Source: Bergeyella sp.
Lineage (GTDB): Bacteria; Bacteroidota; Bacteroidia; Flavobacteriales; Weeksellaceae
Direction of reading: 5' to 3'
Length of the DNA stretch: 64,000 bases
Assembly: GCA_030263285.1 (NCBI GenBank)
Contig: SZYB01000001.1
Coordinates: forward strand, 310,001 to 374,000
Shown one piece after another: positions 7,206 to 16,016 of the stretch. The notes under the pieces are model-generated. The model worked only from the letters and a program-made list of their open reading frames with translations, had not been told where the DNA came from and made no database searches. The position numbers and the translations under genes were made by a program. Every line of letters begins with the position of its first letter. Position 1 is the first letter of the stretch.

Positions 7206-8312
7206 ATGAATTTCAAACTAGCCTACCAAAAAAATCCCTGTTTCCGGAATAGGTATATAAATCCGAGATATCTTCATGAGTATTTAGAGGGTAAATATGC
7301 GGAAAACCTTACCGAACTGGGAAGGTCTTATCGAGGTAAACCTATCTATAAACAAACCTGGGGAAGCGGAGGTATAAAAATTTTGGCTTGGTCACAGATG
7401 CACGGAAATGAGTCGAACTCGACTCATGCAATGCTGGATCTTCTGGAAACCCTAGAGCAATATCCGGAATTAGCGTACGGAATTTCAGAAAATATACAGT
7501 TAGATTTTGTCTGGATGCTCAATCCGGATGGGGCAGAAAAGTGGACCCGGAGAAACGCTTTGGGTATAGATCTCAATAGGGACTTTCTTAGGGAGTCTAG
7601 TATCGAATTTCCACTATTAAAAAGCTTGGCTCAAAAGGGAGGGTATCGCTATGCTTTCAATCTTCACGAGCAGAGAACCATTTTCAGTACAGACGGAGAG
7701 CATCCGGCCACTTTGTCTTTTTTGGCTCCATCGGCAGATAAGGAGAGGATCGTTACCGAAACTCGCAAAGTAAGTATGGCTATTATTGTCGATGTTTATG
7801 AGAAAGTAAGAGATATTCTGCCCAATTGTCTCGCAAAATACAGCGATGAGTTTTATCCCACTTCTACCGGAGATAACTTTATGAGGATGGGACTCCCTAC
7901 GATTCTTTTTGAGGGAGGTCATTATCCGGATGATTACAGAAGGTTTTTCACCAGAAAATATTATACCATCGCTTTATATTATGCATTGAAGTCCGTAATT
8001 GATCTTAACGGAACAGTCAAAGGTTGGGAGCGGTACGCAGAAATACCAGAAAATAAAGCGATACACCAAGACGTGATCTATAGAAATGTAAAGCTCAACA
8101 CAAACTTTGAGTGTGTCATAGATATTGCTGTGCAATACAGGGAAGAAATTTCAGAAGGAGATAAAGAAATATCATTCATTCCGATAGTAGTTGAAGTAGG
8201 TGATTGTAGTGAAAAAAAAGGGTGGAAAGAAATAGATTGCACAGGGAAATATTTTAAATCCGAATTTAAATTTCCCAAATTGGATGCCCCACAAAATTTT
8301 GAGATTGTATAG
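7206..8312 (+). CDS. M14-family zinc carboxypeptidase-like protein
   Basis: A 368-residue metallopeptidase of the carboxypeptidase A clan. The zinc ligands are visible: HGNE (H66, E69) and the later histidine in FNLHEQR (about 154). The substrate segment NPDG...RRN...DLNRD lies at about 106-126, and the catalytic glutamate is probably that in FEGGHYPDD (about 229). There is no signal peptide, so it is probably cytoplasmic, perhaps acting on peptidoglycan peptides or small peptides; the substrate is not known. I chose the ATG at 7206 because the upstream TTG overlaps the promoter. A weak stem-loop (8319-8336) follows the stop. Confidence 0.85.
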   Translation: MNFKLAYQKNPCFRNRYINPRYLHEYLEGKYAENLTELGRSYRGKPIYKQTWGSGGIKILAWSQMHGNESNSTHAMLDLLETLEQYPELAYGISENIQLDFVWMLNPDGAEKWTRRNALGIDLNRDFLRESSIEFPLLKSLAQKGGYRYAFNLHEQRTIFSTDGEHPATLSFLAPSADKERIVTETRKVSMAIIVDVYEKVRDILPNCLAKYSDEFYPTSTGDNFMRMGLPTILFEGGHYPDDYRRFFTRKYYTIALYYALKSVIDLNGTVKGWERYAEIPENKAIHQDVIYRNVKLNTNFECVIDIAVQYREEISEGDKEISFIPIVVEVGDCSEKKGWKEIDCTGKYFKSEFKFPKLDAPQNFEIV

Positions 8313-8318
8313 TTTTTT

Positions 8319-8336
8319 CGGTTCTAGCTAAAACCG
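8319..8336 (+). terminator. Weak stem-loop after the M14 peptidase
   Basis: CGGTT pairs with AACCG around a 8-base centre containing TAGCTA, and T-rich bases flank it. The stem is short and the T-run is not immediate, so this is a weak candidate. Confidence 0.25.
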
Positions 8337-8477
8337 GTCAGATTATTTTTCTGAGTGTAAGTTTATATACATTTTTTTATCCCTGCAGTGAGTCGATGGT
8401 TGGTTTGGTCACAAAAAAGTTTGTGAGGCTGAGTTTTATCCTATTATCTTTATATCACAACAAATAACCTAGAAAAA

Positions 8478-9140
8478 ATGCAAAAAATACAGGAGATAAT
8501 CGTACGTAATTTTAAATCCATACAAAAAGCTTTGCCCAGTCACATAGAGTTGGTAGCCGTATCAAAAAATCATTCCGTAGAGAAGATAGGATGGCTTTAT
8601 TCTGAGGGTCAGAGGGTTTTTGGTGAAAATAGGGTACAGGAGTTGGTAGAGAAAGAGAAAGAACTTCCCAAGGATATCAGATGGCAGTTTGTCGGTCATT
8701 TACAGACTAACAAAGTGAAGTACATTGCTCCTTTTGTGGATAGGATACAGAGTGTAGACTCAGAAAAACTATTGATAGAAATAGACAAGCAGGCACTCAA
8801 AAATGGCAGGAGGATAAAAGTTTTACTCCAGATAAAGATTGCAGAGGAAGAAAATAAAACCGGTTTAGCACCTGTGGTTGCAGAGAATATCTACGCAAAA
8901 TATATCGCGGGTGATTATTGTAACGTAGAAATTTGTGGTCTTATGGGGATTGCTACCCATACGGAGAACAGGGAGAAAATAAGAGAAGAGTTTACGTTTC
9001 TCAAAAACCTTTTTGACGATTTTTCTTCTAAAAAAAAAATGAAAACGCTTTCTATGGGGATGAGCGAAGACTATTTATTGGCGATAGAATGTGGAGCAAA
9101 TTCTGTGAGGATAGGTTCTGTCATTTTTGGGGAAAGATAG
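8478..9140 (+). CDS. yggS: YggS-family pyridoxal phosphate-binding protein
   Basis: A 220-residue single-domain fold-III PLP protein (YggS/PROSC/PLPHP), thought to balance cellular PLP and amino-acid pools. The PLP lysine is K30 in VAVSK. Other family marks are FGENRVQEL, RWQFVGHLQTNK, the SVDS segment, LQIKIAEEENKTG, GLMGIATHT and the C-terminal SMGMSEDYLLAIECGANSVR phosphate-binding region followed by IG. Length and start are normal. It stands alone between the peptidase and the response regulator. Confidence 0.93.
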   Translation: MQKIQEIIVRNFKSIQKALPSHIELVAVSKNHSVEKIGWLYSEGQRVFGENRVQELVEKEKELPKDIRWQFVGHLQTNKVKYIAPFVDRIQSVDSEKLLIEIDKQALKNGRRIKVLLQIKIAEEENKTGLAPVVAENIYAKYIAGDYCNVEICGLMGIATHTENREKIREEFTFLKNLFDDFSSKKKMKTLSMGMSEDYLLAIECGANSVRIGSVIFGER

Positions 9141-9222
9141 ATTTTGAGGATATTTGAGCCTTTTTATTTGGGAATGATTTTTGCATGCACAAGTTCCCAC
9201 AAAGAGATCCGTTTTATTTTTT

Positions 9223-10410
9223 ATGAAAAAAAAAATACTGATAGTAGAAGACGAGAAAGCCATATCCGGTGTGATACACAATATCCTCTCTGAGGAGCTT
9301 CCTGCGTATGATTTTATGATTGCAAATGATGGGTTGGAGGGTTTTAAGTATGCAGAAAAAGAAGATTTTGAACTGATTATCAGTGATATAAAAATGCCTA
9401 AACTTTCGGGAACAGAATTTCTCAGGCAGGTGTTATCTGTAAAACCCGATCAGATCTTTGTGATGATTTCCGGTCATGCGGACATAGATACGGCAGTGTG
9501 TTGTCTAAAAGAGGGGGCTTATGATTTTCTCTCAAAACCCATTGATATTAACAGGCTTATTACGAGCGTGAGAAATGCTTTGGATAAAGGGAATCTCAAG
9601 AAAGAGAATCACACTCTCCATCACGAGAATAAAACCCTAAAAAGGAAAGTGAATAAGCGGTACCGGATGGTGGGAGAAAGCAATGCCCTTAAAAGAATCC
9701 AGGAGATGATAGACAAAGTGGCCCCTTCAGATGCTAGAGTACTGATCACGGGAGCGAATGGTGTGGGGAAGGAGCTGGTAGCACATGCAATACACGCACA
9801 GAGCGAAAGGTCCGGAAAACCTATGGTGGAAGTAAATTGTGCGGCCATTCCATCCGAATTGATAGAGTCCGAACTTTTTGGTCATATAAAAGGCTCTTTT
9901 ACCGGAGCAATAAGGGACAAGAGTGGAAAATTTGAGCAGGCCAGCGGGAGTACAATATTTCTGGATGAAATAGGGGATATGAGTCTCATTGCTCAGGCAA
10001 AAGTTCTGAGGGTATTGCAAGAGAACAAGGTCTCCCCGGTGGGCAGCGAAAAAGAGATAAAAGTAGATGTGCGGGTTGTTGCGGCTACTAATAAAAATTT
10101 GACAGAGGAAATAAAAAAAGGAAAATTCAGAGAAGATCTATACCACAGGTTATCGGTTATAGAGATTAATGTACCTCCTTTAGATGAAAGAAAAGAAGAT
10201 ATCCCCCATTTGATAGGGTATTTTAATAAGCTTATTGCACAAGAACAGGGGACAGCACCTAAAGAGTTTGGTAAAAATGCGATTTCTCTTCTCCGGAATT
10301 TAAGCTGGACAGGTAATATCAGAGAACTCAGGAATGTAGTAGAACGGCTTGTCATTCTGGGTGGAAATCCTGTCACCGAAAAAGACGTAGAAAGCTTTGT
10401 TGGAAAATAG
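9223..10410 (+). CDS. Sigma-54-activating response regulator lacking a DNA-binding domain
   Basis: A 395-residue NtrC-like protein. Residues 1-120 are a receiver with acidic D10/E11, the phosphoacceptor D55 in IISDIKMP and K105. An AAA+ domain follows, with Walker A GANGVGKE at about 177-184 and the sigma-54 loop GSFTGA at about 224-229 (serine for the usual alanine), and GNIREL near the end. The protein stops soon after the AAA+ lid (VTEKDVESFVGK), so the Fis-type HTH is absent; relatives in Flavobacteria share this short form. It may act from solution or with a partner. The ATG at 9223 is preferred over a TTG at 9181 because the receiver begins there. The partner kinase is not in this window. 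Confidence 0.9.
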   Translation: MKKKILIVEDEKAISGVIHNILSEELPAYDFMIANDGLEGFKYAEKEDFELIISDIKMPKLSGTEFLRQVLSVKPDQIFVMISGHADIDTAVCCLKEGAYDFLSKPIDINRLITSVRNALDKGNLKKENHTLHHENKTLKRKVNKRYRMVGESNALKRIQEMIDKVAPSDARVLITGANGVGKELVAHAIHAQSERSGKPMVEVNCAAIPSELIESELFGHIKGSFTGAIRDKSGKFEQASGSTIFLDEIGDMSLIAQAKVLRVLQENKVSPVGSEKEIKVDVRVVAATNKNLTEEIKKGKFREDLYHRLSVIEINVPPLDERKEDIPHLIGYFNKLIAQEQGTAPKEFGKNAISLLRNLSWTGNIRELRNVVERLVILGGNPVTEKDVESFVGK

Positions 10411-10568
10411 TTTTCTTTTTTTCTCATTTCTCATTTATTCCGAAAATATGCGTTCTGTTTTTTTGAAATATGGGCCAAATTTTTATACCTGCAGCACGAA
10501 TGAATTCAGAGGAGGCAAGCACACATTTTCTCATCCTCAAAGGCAAAAAAAATCATTAAAATCTTAAA

Positions 10569-11927
10569 ATGCAGTTTCTAGATTCTGAGCTTACAAAAAA
10601 AACCCTCACTCTTGCTTTTCCTGTGATGCTCACACAACTGGGGCAGGTATCGGTACAAATTTTTGACAATATTATAGTGGGACAGCTTTTGGGGGCGGAT
10701 GCTTTGGCTTCGGTATCGTTGGCTAATGCTATCTTCATCAGTTTTTTTGTTTTAGCTCTCGGGATGTCTTTGGCCATTCCTCCATTGGTTTCGGAAGCTC
10801 ATGCCCAAAAAAATCATCAAGAGATCAACAGAATTTTCAGTCACGGAGGGGTAATCAATTTGGGCGTAGGTTTTCTTCTCATGATGATGATGTTGATTGG
10901 GCTGCCTTTATTAAACTATACGGGACAACCGGAGCATGTCCTTCCGGATACCATCAGCTACTTGAGGATAATGGGGATCAGTATTATTCCTTTCATGCTT
11001 TTCCAGACCCTAAGAGAATTTTCTGAGGGATTGTCGTATACTTTGGGCGTGACCAAAGCCACTATTGCGGGAAATATACTTAATATAGCCCTAAACTACA
11101 TATTTATTAAAGGGATGTTTGGGATTGCTCCTATGGGAGTAGATGGTGCTGCGCTTGCTACGCTTATTTCCAGGATTTTTATGTTTGTACTGTTGTATTT
11201 TATTTTAAAAAAACATAGGGTAACCAGAAGATATATACTCGATTTCAGTATAAAGGCAAAGATGTTTTCTGGGGATTTATTTGGAAAAATGATAAAATTG
11301 GGGATTCCCACTGCGTTGCAGATCTTTTTTGAGACGAGTGCTTTTGCAGCTGCCTCCTTCATCTGTGGGCTTATTTCATCTCAAGATATAGCTGCCCATC
11401 AAATTGCTTTGAGTGTAGCGAGTTCTACTTTTAACATCTCTATAGGCATAGGCGTTGCTTCTACTGTAATGGTAGGAAACCGATTGGGCAAACAGGATTT
11501 TATCGGGCTGAGGAATGTAGGAATTAACAACCTGAAGATTATCTTTTTGTTTATGTTTTTCTGTGGGACGGTTTTTATTATCGGCAAAAATGTTATCCCT
11601 CTGTTGTTTGCCAGACCAGAGAATACAGCAGTTATTTCCTTGGCTTCAAGAATACTTATTATTGCAGCATTATTCCAGCTTTCAGATGGCATTCAAGTGG
11701 TAGCCATGGGGATACTCAGGGGGATGCAAGATGTGAAAATACCAAGCTTTATTACTTTTGTTATCTACTGGGTTTTTGTGCTTCCTTTGGGTTATTATCT
11801 TTGTTATGTAAGAAAAATGGGGAGTTATGGCATGTGGATCTCTTTAGGAATTGGTCTTAGTATATCGGCAGTATTGCTCCTGAGAAGATTTCTTGTCATG
11901 AGTAGACTGAAGCCCGAAGAGGTATAA
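10569..11927 (+). CDS. MATE-family multidrug/Na+ or H+ antiporter
   Basis: A 452-residue inner-membrane exporter with about 12 hydrophobic helices and the two-fold repeat of the MATE/NorM family: LAFPVMLTQLGQ at the start of the first half, matched by KLGIPTALQIFFETSAF in the second half. Other marks are FDNIIVGQLLGADALASVSLAN and MGVDGAALATLISR. It exports organic cations or drugs in exchange for Na+ or H+; the substrate cannot be predicted. It appears to be transcribed alone, with a long non-coding stretch after it. Confidence 0.92.
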   Translation: MQFLDSELTKKTLTLAFPVMLTQLGQVSVQIFDNIIVGQLLGADALASVSLANAIFISFFVLALGMSLAIPPLVSEAHAQKNHQEINRIFSHGGVINLGVGFLLMMMMLIGLPLLNYTGQPEHVLPDTISYLRIMGISIIPFMLFQTLREFSEGLSYTLGVTKATIAGNILNIALNYIFIKGMFGIAPMGVDGAALATLISRIFMFVLLYFILKKHRVTRRYILDFSIKAKMFSGDLFGKMIKLGIPTALQIFFETSAFAAASFICGLISSQDIAAHQIALSVASSTFNISIGIGVASTVMVGNRLGKQDFIGLRNVGINNLKIIFLFMFFCGTVFIIGKNVIPLLFARPENTAVISLASRILIIAALFQLSDGIQVVAMGILRGMQDVKIPSFITFVIYWVFVLPLGYYLCYVRKMGSYGMWISLGIGLSISAVLLLRRFLVMSRLKPEEV

Positions 11928-12082
11928 ATTATTTTATTTCAGTTTTGTAAATAAATTAGTTGTATAAGTGCATGAGTAGGGGGTATTCATACATTTATGC
12001 GGGGGAATGATTTATTTATTTTGTCTTTGGGGTTTGTAGAGGATTAAGGAGAGGAGAGTGGTGTCGTTTAGAATGAAAATGA

Positions 12083-12385
12083 TATAGAAAAAGAGTCCGC
12101 ATTTCGGATCGCAGAAGTTTAACTTGTGCCGGGGTTGGTGTATATATACCGGAAAATAGCAAGTATCAAAAAAAATTATGGATATTCGGTATTTTTTGTG
12201 CTATCATTGCAAAAAAAGACTCTCTGAAAGGGCTTTATAAATACTGTCATTTGGCAGTAAAGGATAAGGCTGTATGTAAAGACCTTATAAAATGGCAGGA
12301 ATCCCAGAACAATAAAAAACCCAGGATTTTGGCATTTCTGGGTAGGGTTTTATTAGGCTATGGAGAATTCTTTAGGGGACGATAG
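12083..12385 (+). pseudogene. Possible gene remnant, 101 open codons without ATG start
   Basis: The frame stays open from 12083 to the TAG at 12383. It encodes a basic segment, a short hydrophobic run (LWIFGIFCAIIA), then LAVKDKAVCKDLIKWQESQ and FLGRVLLGYGEFFRGR. There is no ATG and only internal TTG codons. I do not recognise it. It could be the C-terminal scrap of a lost gene or a chance open frame in AT-rich DNA. Confidence 0.25.
12311..12354. other. Imperfect inverted repeat in the MATE-menB gap
   Basis: ACCCAG pairs with CTGGGT across a 13-base loop, extended by AATAAAA/TTTTATT with a small bulge. It may be a transcription terminator or part of the remnant frame. Confidence 0.3.
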
Positions 12386-12677
12386 CTTTAGAGACAGCAT
12401 TTTGTATCTGTTGAATGAGGCAGAAAGAAGCAAAATCTTGAAGTAATTTTATCTATATCTCAACAACAAATGATAAGCTTTGACTTGAAATTTATATGTA
12501 TATAATAAATATATTAGGAGAGGGATAGTATGATATATGATAATAGTATATCTGTGGGCGGACGATGTATGATTTTTATGGATTTGTATAGGAGGTCATT
12601 ATGGCAGGTGTCTGTGCCCGCTAAAAATGCGTAACTTCGGCTTCCGTTTATTTATACTTTTACAGATACCTATTTTT

Positions 12678-13517
12678 ATGGAAATACATTGGAAAGTAGT
12701 TAGAGATTTTGAGGATATCACCTACAAAAAGTGTGAAGGTGTGGCCAGAATTGCGATCAACAGACCCGAAGTAAGAAACGCATTTCGGCCCAAGACCACT
12801 TCGGAGCTTTATGAGGCGTTTTATGATGTTTATGAAGATCCGTCGGTGGGGGTAGTTTTACTCACAGGAGAAGGACCCAGTCCAAAGGACGGAGGTCATG
12901 CTTTTTGTAGCGGTGGAGATCAAAAATCCAGAGGTCATCAAGGCTATGTGGGAGAAGATGGGCGGCACAGGCTTAACATTCTGGAAGTACAAAGACTGAT
13001 TCGCTTTATGCCTAAGGTGGTCATTGCGGTGGTGAATGGTTGGGCAGTAGGAGGAGGACATTCTTTGCACGTGGTTTGCGATCTTAGTCTTGCAAGCGAG
13101 GAACATGCCATTTTTAAGCAGACGGATGCAGATGTAACCAGTTTTGACGGAGGGTATGGGTCTGCTTATTTAGCCAAGATGGTGGGACAAAAGAAAGCGA
13201 GAGAAATATTCTTTTTGGGAAGAAATTATTCTGCAAAAGAAGCTCGGGAAATGGGAATGGTGAATGCGGTCATCCCTCATGAAAAACTGGAGTATACCGC
13301 CTACAAGTGGGCAAGGGAGATTCTCTCAAAATCACCTATTTCCATAAGAATGTTAAAATATGCCATGAATCTTGCAGATGACGGTATGGTAGGGCAACAG
13401 ATTTTTGCTGGCGAGGCAACAAGACTGGCGTATATGACAGAAGAGGCAAAGGAGGGGAGAGATGCTTTTCTTGAGAAAAGGAGGCCGGTCTTTGGCAAGG
13501 ATACATGGATTTCTTAA
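12678..13517 (+). CDS. menB: 1,4-dihydroxy-2-naphthoyl-CoA synthase
   Basis: Crotonase-fold enzyme that closes o-succinylbenzoyl-CoA to DHNA-CoA in menaquinone synthesis; 279 residues. The oxyanion-hole and active-site sequences are clear: FCSGGDQ (about 76-82), VNGWAVGGGHSLHVVCDL (about 119-136) and QTDADV...SFDGGYGSAYL (about 148-164). The Asp in QTD (about 150) marks the type II, bicarbonate-independent enzyme; type I enzymes have glycine there and need bicarbonate. The ATG at 12678 fits the family start; an in-frame start at 12627 is unlikely. menA follows 22 bases downstream, a menaquinone operon. Confidence 0.95.
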   Translation: MEIHWKVVRDFEDITYKKCEGVARIAINRPEVRNAFRPKTTSELYEAFYDVYEDPSVGVVLLTGEGPSPKDGGHAFCSGGDQKSRGHQGYVGEDGRHRLNILEVQRLIRFMPKVVIAVVNGWAVGGGHSLHVVCDLSLASEEHAIFKQTDADVTSFDGGYGSAYLAKMVGQKKAREIFFLGRNYSAKEAREMGMVNAVIPHEKLEYTAYKWAREILSKSPISIRMLKYAMNLADDGMVGQQIFAGEATRLAYMTEEAKEGRDAFLEKRRPVFGKDTWIS

Positions 13518-13539
13518 AAAGGATATAGCGAAAATTTTT

Positions 13540-14472
13540 ATGAATATAAAAGACTGGATTTCTGCTGCTAGGCTAAGAACTCTGCCGTTGTCTCTCAGCG
13601 GAATTGTTATGGGTTCTTTTTTGGCGAGGTGGAAACTCAAAACCGTAGGAGGAGTGTGGGATGTCAGAATTTTTACCTGGGCGGTCATTGTTACCTTGCT
13701 TTATCAGATTTTGTCCAATTATGCCAATGATTATGGAGACGGAGTGAAGGGTACCGATCATGCGAGAAATGCAAAGGCAGAAGTTCGGGCAGTAAGTTCG
13801 GGCAAGATTTCAGCGGAAGCCATGAGAAAGGCAGTGTTTTTTTTCTCGTTACTTTCTTTTTTTGCGAGTATCGTATTGCTCTGCACGGCTTTTACCCCTT
13901 TTAGCAGAGCATTTTTTATTTTTACAGGGCTCGGGATTCTTTGTATTTTGACCGCAATAGGCTATACAATGGGTAAAAAACCTTATGGATATTATGGATT
14001 GGGAGATTTGATGGTTTTTATCTTTTTTGGAGGTGTTTCTGTTATAGGGAGTTATTATCTTTTTACAAAATCTTTAGATCTAGATATCATTTTACCCGCT
14101 TCTGCTGTGGGATTTATGAGTGTGGCAGTGTTAAACCTAAATAATATGAGAGATCTTCACTCTGATAGGCTTTCCGGAAAGAAAACCCTGGCTCTGAGAT
14201 TGGGATACAAAAATGCAATGATTTACGAAATGGTGCTGTTGCAACTTCCTCTTATTTTTATTCTTATTTTTTTAGGGCTGGAGAATTTTTTTCAGATTGG
14301 GAAGTACTATCCTTTTATTGTAATGGTTTTGTATTTGCCATTGGCAAGGGTAAGGAAAAATATTCTTAGTACAAAAGAGCCCGAAAACTTAGACCTTTTT
14401 CTAAAGCACGTGTCTATAATTACTTTTATGATGTCGGTTTTATTGGCGTTCGGGCTGAATTATTTTGACTAA
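13540..14472 (+). CDS. menA: 1,4-dihydroxy-2-naphthoate polyprenyltransferase
   Basis: UbiA-superfamily membrane enzyme that attaches the polyprenyl tail to DHNA, giving demethylmenaquinone; 310 residues and about eight hydrophobic helices. The first aspartate motif NDYGDGVKGTD is at about 63-73 and the second, NMRDLHSDRLSGKKTLA, at about 200-216. The start at 13540 gives the usual MNIKDWISAARLRTLPLS opening; the frame is open further upstream inside menB, but no relative starts there. The prenyl donor could come from the polyprenyl synthase at 46339-47316. Confidence 0.94.
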   Translation: MNIKDWISAARLRTLPLSLSGIVMGSFLARWKLKTVGGVWDVRIFTWAVIVTLLYQILSNYANDYGDGVKGTDHARNAKAEVRAVSSGKISAEAMRKAVFFFSLLSFFASIVLLCTAFTPFSRAFFIFTGLGILCILTAIGYTMGKKPYGYYGLGDLMVFIFFGGVSVIGSYYLFTKSLDLDIILPASAVGFMSVAVLNLNNMRDLHSDRLSGKKTLALRLGYKNAMIYEMVLLQLPLIFILIFLGLENFFQIGKYYPFIVMVLYLPLARVRKNILSTKEPENLDLFLKHVSIITFMMSVLLAFGLNYFD

Positions 14473-14492
14473 AAAACTAAATTTATTTTAAG

Positions 14493-15173
14493 ATGAGAAT
14501 AACATTTCTGGGACAAAATTGTTTTTTTGTAGAGTATGAAGGGGTGAATATACTGACGGATCCTTTTTACAATTACCAGAAAGATCATTCGGGTTTTGAG
14601 ATCCGGTCCCAGGTTGTAGATTATCTTTTAATCACTCATGCCCATGAGGATCATATTGCTGATGTAAACGAAGTGTTGAATCATCATCCTAATGTAGTGA
14701 TTATTGGGCAGCCGGAATTATGTAGTTATTTTGGTCATGCGCATGTATTGGATATTAATTTTGGGGGCCACGTGGAGATTAAAGATTTAAAAATCACGAT
14801 GGTCCCGGCGCTCCATACCAGTTCGTTTCCTGATGGGGGCTATGGCGGGGCAGCTTCAGGCTATGTTTTTAGTTTTCAGGGAAAAAACATCTATCTCGCG
14901 GGTGATACGGGAATGATGGCAGATATGTCTTATTTCAAAGATTTTTTTGGAGAAATCACCCTCTCCATTTTACCCGTAGGGGGGCATTATACCATGGGAC
15001 CAAAAGAGGCCGCCTTTGCGGCATCTGAATTGCTAAAAACAAAAAAAGTCGTTGGTTGTCATTTTGATACTTTTCCTCCCATACGTATCGATCATGAAGA
15101 AGCCTATAAAGTTTTTAGAGAAAAAGAGATTGATTTGATGCTTCCTAAAGCGGGGGAAAAGTTTGAAATATAG
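14493..15173 (+). CDS. UPF0173-type metal-dependent hydrolase (metallo-beta-lactamase fold)
   Basis: A 226-residue hydrolase of the UlaG-like UPF0173 group. The metal motif THAHEDH is at about 48-54, with further ligands at LHTSSF (about 109), AGDTG (about 135-139) and GCHFDTFPPI near 190. It starts 20 bases after menA and is probably co-transcribed, but no link to menaquinone is known. The substrate is unknown. The gene ends shortly before the 3' end of the SRP RNA gene on the opposite strand. Confidence 0.9.
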   Translation: MRITFLGQNCFFVEYEGVNILTDPFYNYQKDHSGFEIRSQVVDYLLITHAHEDHIADVNEVLNHHPNVVIIGQPELCSYFGHAHVLDINFGGHVEIKDLKITMVPALHTSSFPDGGYGGAASGYVFSFQGKNIYLAGDTGMMADMSYFKDFFGEITLSILPVGGHYTMGPKEAAFAASELLKTKKVVGCHFDTFPPIRIDHEEAYKVFREKEIDLMLPKAGEKFEI

Positions 15174-15191
15174 TTAGTGGATGTAAAGATC

Positions 15192-15291
15192 AAAAAACGG
15201 CAAGCTACCTAAATCACACCGCTACAACCAATTACCTTTGCTGTGTTCCCACCCTGGAGGATTTTCGGGAGCTGGTTGTTTAGGACTTGCC
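15192..15291 (-). ncRNA. ffs: Signal recognition particle RNA (4.5S-type)
   Basis: Read on the minus strand, the hallmark of SRP domain IV is present: CAGG, GTG, the GGAA tetraloop, CAC, AGCA (15256 down to 15239). Both ends pair (GGCAAG at 15291-15286 with CTTGCC at 15204-15199), and inner arms (ACAACC / GGTTGT) also match, giving one long hairpin of about 100 nt. A T-run after the stem (15197-15192) is the terminator. This RNA binds Ffh and targets membrane proteins to the Sec system. The ends are estimated from the stem, promoter and T-run. Confidence 0.9.
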
Positions 15292-15295
15292 GCTG

Positions 15296-15326
15296 CGAAT
15301 ATAAGAATTTCAGCTTATACTTTCAA
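15296..15326 (-). promoter_or_regulatory. Promoter of the SRP RNA
   Basis: On the minus strand a TTG (15326-15324) is followed after 20 bases by TATATTCG (15303-15296), one mismatch from TAnnTTTG. The predicted start is within a few bases of the SRP RNA 5' stem. Confidence 0.5.
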
Positions 15327-15374
15327 AAATTAAATGAGATAATCTGGTGCATAAGAAAAAATAACTCAATAAAT

Positions 15375-15956
15375 ATGTTAAAAAATCCTTATCTGACAGG
15401 ACTTTTTATGGGTCTTGTTATTCTATTGATCTTCTTTTTTACCAACTTTTTTTTAAGAGACACAGAGTATTACAGACGTAGTGTTATGCTGAGTTCCTTC
15501 TTGCTTCCGTTGATCTATCTTTTGGGGGCATTATCCTCAGTGTCTTATCATAAAAAAAAGAAGAAGGATATTTCATTTAGAGAAGCTTTTGGTAGCGCCT
15601 TTTTGCCTATGTTTTTAGGTGGTTTTCTTTCTATGTCAATTATATACATTTATATCAACGATATAGACTCAGAAACCAAATCTCTTCTTAATCATCAATA
15701 CATTGAGAGTTACAAAAATGCACTGGAAGAAGAGTATAGTAAGGCAAATAAGATAGTAAAGCCGAATTCTGAGGAGAAAAAGGAGTTGGACGAAAAATAC
15801 AAAGAGGCAAAAATGAGGATACAGGAAAAAATGAGAAATAAAGAGGATATGTTTTCTTTTCGGTACTTTTTTTATGTGTTTTCGGCTTATTGTATGTTTT
15901 TCCTTATGCTTTCCGTTTTTTTAGGGGCTTTTTTTCGGGGGAAGAAGACAATGTAA
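15375..15956 (+). CDS. DUF4199 family membrane protein
   Basis: A 193-residue membrane protein of the Bacteroidota DUF4199 family, function unknown. Three or four hydrophobic segments are seen: about 8-28, 38-55, 75-93 and a final one near 165-187. A long charged, probably coiled-coil stretch (EEEYSKANKIVKPNSEEKKE and following) lies between the third and last. The ATG at 15375 is chosen because the in-frame extension to 15243 overlaps the SRP RNA gene. The glycosyltransferase follows after 60 bases, a common pairing in this group. Confidence 0.8.
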   Translation: MLKNPYLTGLFMGLVILLIFFFTNFFLRDTEYYRRSVMLSSFLLPLIYLLGALSSVSYHKKKKKDISFREAFGSAFLPMFLGGFLSMSIIYIYINDIDSETKSLLNHQYIESYKNALEEEYSKANKIVKPNSEEKKELDEKYKEAKMRIQEKMRNKEDMFSFRYFFYVFSAYCMFFLMLSVFLGAFFRGKKTM

Positions 15957-15980
15957 ACAATATTACCATAAAAATTTCTG

Positions 15981-15988
15981 TACTTTTG
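15981..15988 (+). promoter_or_regulatory. Promoter -7 element before the glycosyltransferase
   Basis: TACTTTTG matches TAnnTTTG, 28 bases before the ATG at 16017. A TTG at -33 is not obvious. It suggests the glycosyltransferase has its own promoter besides read-through from the DUF4199 gene. Confidence 0.4.
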
Positions 15989-16016
15989 CGGTCTGTAATC
16001 TGATTAATAAAATTCA

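Larger units (their letters stand above)
11928..12677. other. Gene-poor region between MATE gene and menB
   Basis: 750 bases without a convincing gene. A 101-codon open stretch without an ATG lies at 12083-12385, and an imperfect hairpin lies at 12311-12354. The last 70 bases before menB are AT-rich with a TACTTTTA box near 12655, a likely promoter for menB. Confidence 0.5.

Noticed and set aside
15243..15374. N-terminal extension of the DUF4199 protein
   Set aside because: The extension lies over the SRP RNA gene and its promoter and encodes no membrane-protein-like sequence.
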